Assembly (NCBI RefSeq): GCF_028858725.1
Contig: NC_084773.1
Span: 9,414,350 to 9,478,349, forward strand
Length of the DNA: 64,000 nucleotides
Reading direction: 5' to 3'
Origin: Colius striatus
Taxonomy: Eukaryota; Chordata; Aves; Coliiformes; Coliidae
The notes beneath the pieces were generated by a model that was given only the letters and a program-made list of their open reading frames with translations, did no database searches and had not been told where the DNA came from. Shown piece after piece: positions 62,201 through 64,000 of the stretch; positions within the stretch are counted from its first letter, which is position 1, and every line of letters begins with the position of its first letter. The position numbers and the translations under genes are program-made.

Positions 62201-63903
62201 TAGGTACTAATCAATATGGAACTTGTACAGCTGCCATACAATGGCATAATTAGGCCCATCTGTAAAGTCATGGATTTGTGCAGATGTATTTAAGACTTTA
62301 AGAAATTATTTTGTTTATTTGTATTGTTTGGTAAGATTCTGACTTTAGTTTGATTTGGACTTTCCATAAGGAGTAACCTGGACTTTAAGTATGACTGTAG
62401 AAGGGAACTAAATAAACAAAATATTTCACACAACAGAAGTTTTACAGTGTAACATTCACAGGATTTTTTTTTTCTGCAAATGGTAAGATGGTTACATTTA
62501 GGAAAATAAAACACTCTTACTTGTTAAATCTTTCCATTTCTTGCACCAACACAGTGTTCATACTTTCTTCATATCTCACAGGATATTTACTTAGGCAACT
62601 TTCAATGTCAAAATCATTTGGAAGCTGTAAATGACAACATATTTGAAATAATTCCATAATCGCTATGTGTCAGTATTACATTACAAGCATGGAGATGTGA
62701 AAAACAGCAGAGTAACAGATACCACAAACTTTCTCATAAGTATCTTATCAATACAGTATTTGGCAGTTTCATCTAAATAAAAATTGTGGGGTTTTTTTTA
62801 AGGTAATGTTTATCTGTTAGAAACCAGTTACAACTTTTTATACCATGAAAAGTTATGAAGATGTTTGAATGATACTAATTTTAATCTTTTCCACATGAAT
62901 GAATCAATTGTTCTTCCAAGTTATCTGTTTTCTCTGTCTCTTATTTCCTATTTAATAAAACTTATTTAAATATAATTACTTTTTGTTACAGTCACAAAAT
63001 TTCTTACTTTCAATTGCACTAAATTCCTCCCAGGAGGTTTTTCCTGGAATATGAAACCAATTTAACACTGAAGATTACAGTTAACAATTTCTGCTTTGTC
63101 AAAAGCTAAATTGGAGTCACTGGTATAACACAATACCTTGCTGAGAATATCATCTGCAATTTGATAAAGCGTGCTGTCACCACCTCCAGAAGTTCCCTGA
63201 GTGCCTCCTCCTTGTGTTAAAAGCAGAGACTCAAAGAGGATTTTAGTTTGCTGAAGATCTTTTGAAATATCCACATTGTCATGCAATCCAAATACCTCTG
63301 GTTGCTGGCTGAAGGGAAGACTCTAGCACAAAACAAATAATAGTCATTTGCATGAGGTAAAACAGTATGCTAGGAACCAGATCCAAGGCTTCTTTAAGAA
63401 GACAAGTGAATAACTACCACTGACTTCACCTGAAGGTGGATAAGGACCTTGGTGGTCGTTATTTGCAGACAGTAGATCATCCTGTCTACTGATTCCCTAT
63501 CCCTCTCAGAAACATCTTAAATCATGGCAAGGATCTACAAAGATGTTTAGGCAAGAAGCCAAGTACACACTTTAATGGGTTGCAAAACTAATTTTTCAAT
63601 CCAGGGAAGCATTTAAAGATTTCTTTCTTAGCATATACAACAGTTGAAAATCTTGTTGCTACTTTTTACCTTAATAAACTCAATGTAGTCCTCATATGTG
63701 CCTTTTGGTGGAGCATAATACATGCCACTGGGAGAAAAGCTGTAATGAGGATTTTCAATGATATCTGGGTTGTAGAAGTCATCCAGCATTGTCAGCAGTA
63801 AACGTCTGTCCCAGTCATCTGTCACTCGCCCTCCATAGTTGCACTCACCAGTTAGGTAAGATATAGCTTCAAAAGGAACACTGCTATATTCATTTATGAA
63901 TAC
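59243..63903 (-). CDS. DNAH12: DNAH12 axonemal dynein heavy chain, C-terminal eight exons, partial
   Basis: Inner-arm axonemal dynein heavy chain, an ATP-driven motor of motile cilia and flagella. Only the last 405 codons are present. Exons (minus): 63670-63903, 63137-63322, 62521-62624, 61908-62112, 61587-61724, 61041-61132, 60721-60788, 59243-59433; phases match throughout. The sequence covers the end of the AAA ring and the C-terminal domain: [123 protein letters not shown], ending [11 protein letters not shown]. These are hallmark motifs of the DNAH3/7/12 group. DNAH12 is chosen because it is the known neighbour of ASB14 and APPL1. Donors are GT throughout, one being the weaker GTCAGT at 61040. 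The gene continues beyond the right edge. Confidence 0.93.
60014..60216 (-). mobile_element. CR1 LINE 3' fragment in last DNAH12 intron
   Basis: Reverse-oriented CR1 tail: 'cacagaatcacagaatggtt', 'tgggttggaagagatcttaa', 'ccttgccatgggcagacacc', 'ctggccttgaacactcccag' and 'gggcaacctgttccagtgcc'. It is the best-preserved copy in the window and so probably the youngest. It lies between DNAH12 coding exons at 59433 and 60721. Confidence 0.95.
61133..63669 (-). other. DNAH12: DNAH12 introns between the listed exons
   Basis: The introns in this stretch are 180-510 bases long, AT-rich, with ordinary GT-AG ends. I see no repeat or additional gene in them. The small open frames there are read-throughs of the exons into flanking intron. 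Confidence 0.6.
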
Positions 63904-64000
63904 CTGAAACAGAGACAGAAGTAATTCTGGAGATTTGAAGTATCTGCAGAACAGTGTGACCTACAGACTAAAGGGCTGGAAGTGCATACAAATGCTGCAT

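Noticed and set aside
1-64000. tRNA, rRNA, CRISPR array, bacterial operon or mobile-defence system
   Set aside because: No cloverleaf with A/B boxes, no regularly spaced repeats, and the whole window reads as vertebrate split genes.

Overview
This is vertebrate nuclear DNA, almost certainly from a bird. It has split genes with GT-AG introns, CpG-island promoters, and several copies of the avian CR1 LINE, including CR1 tails with the typical 'attctatgattctat' end. There is no bacterial-style gene packing. The gene order IL17RD - HESX1 - APPL1 - ASB14 - DNAH12 is the conserved block of human 3p14.3, here compressed into 64 kb. The species cannot be resolved from the window.

Layout. (1) 1-460: CpG island with the first coding exon of IL17RD on the minus strand; the rest of the gene lies to the left of the window. 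(2) 0.46-12.8 kb: AT-rich intergenic DNA with one CR1 copy and no supportable gene. (3) 12.8-15.15 kb: the four-exon homeobox repressor gene HESX1 (minus), complete, with a TATA-like box and homeodomain/forkhead-type motifs upstream. (4) 15.15-20.15 kb: intergenic DNA with a CR1 tail. (5) 20.15-about 46.35 kb: APPL1 (plus), complete. It has a CpG-island promoter with two CCAAT boxes, 22 coding exons that join without a frame break into 708 codons, and a long 3' UTR. (6) 47.8-56.4 kb: ASB14 (minus), nine coding exons encoding about 594 residues, convergent with APPL1. (7) 59.2-64 kb: the last eight coding exons of DNAH12 (minus), running off the right edge.

The genes are unrelated in function: IL17/FGF signalling receptor, pituitary/forebrain repressor, endosomal Rab5/AKT adaptor, Cullin-5 ubiquitin-ligase adaptor, and axonemal motor. 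They are a syntenic neighbourhood, not an operon or a system. I found no undescribed multi-gene system.

The most unusual observations are at splice sites. The donor of ASB14 coding exon 2 reads G|TTAAGT where homology and reading frame demand G|GTAAGT, and no nearby GT donor keeps the frame. APPL1 intron 4 is a GC-AG intron. All exon limits were placed by hand from reading frame, splice consensus and remembered human proteins; no alignment was run.
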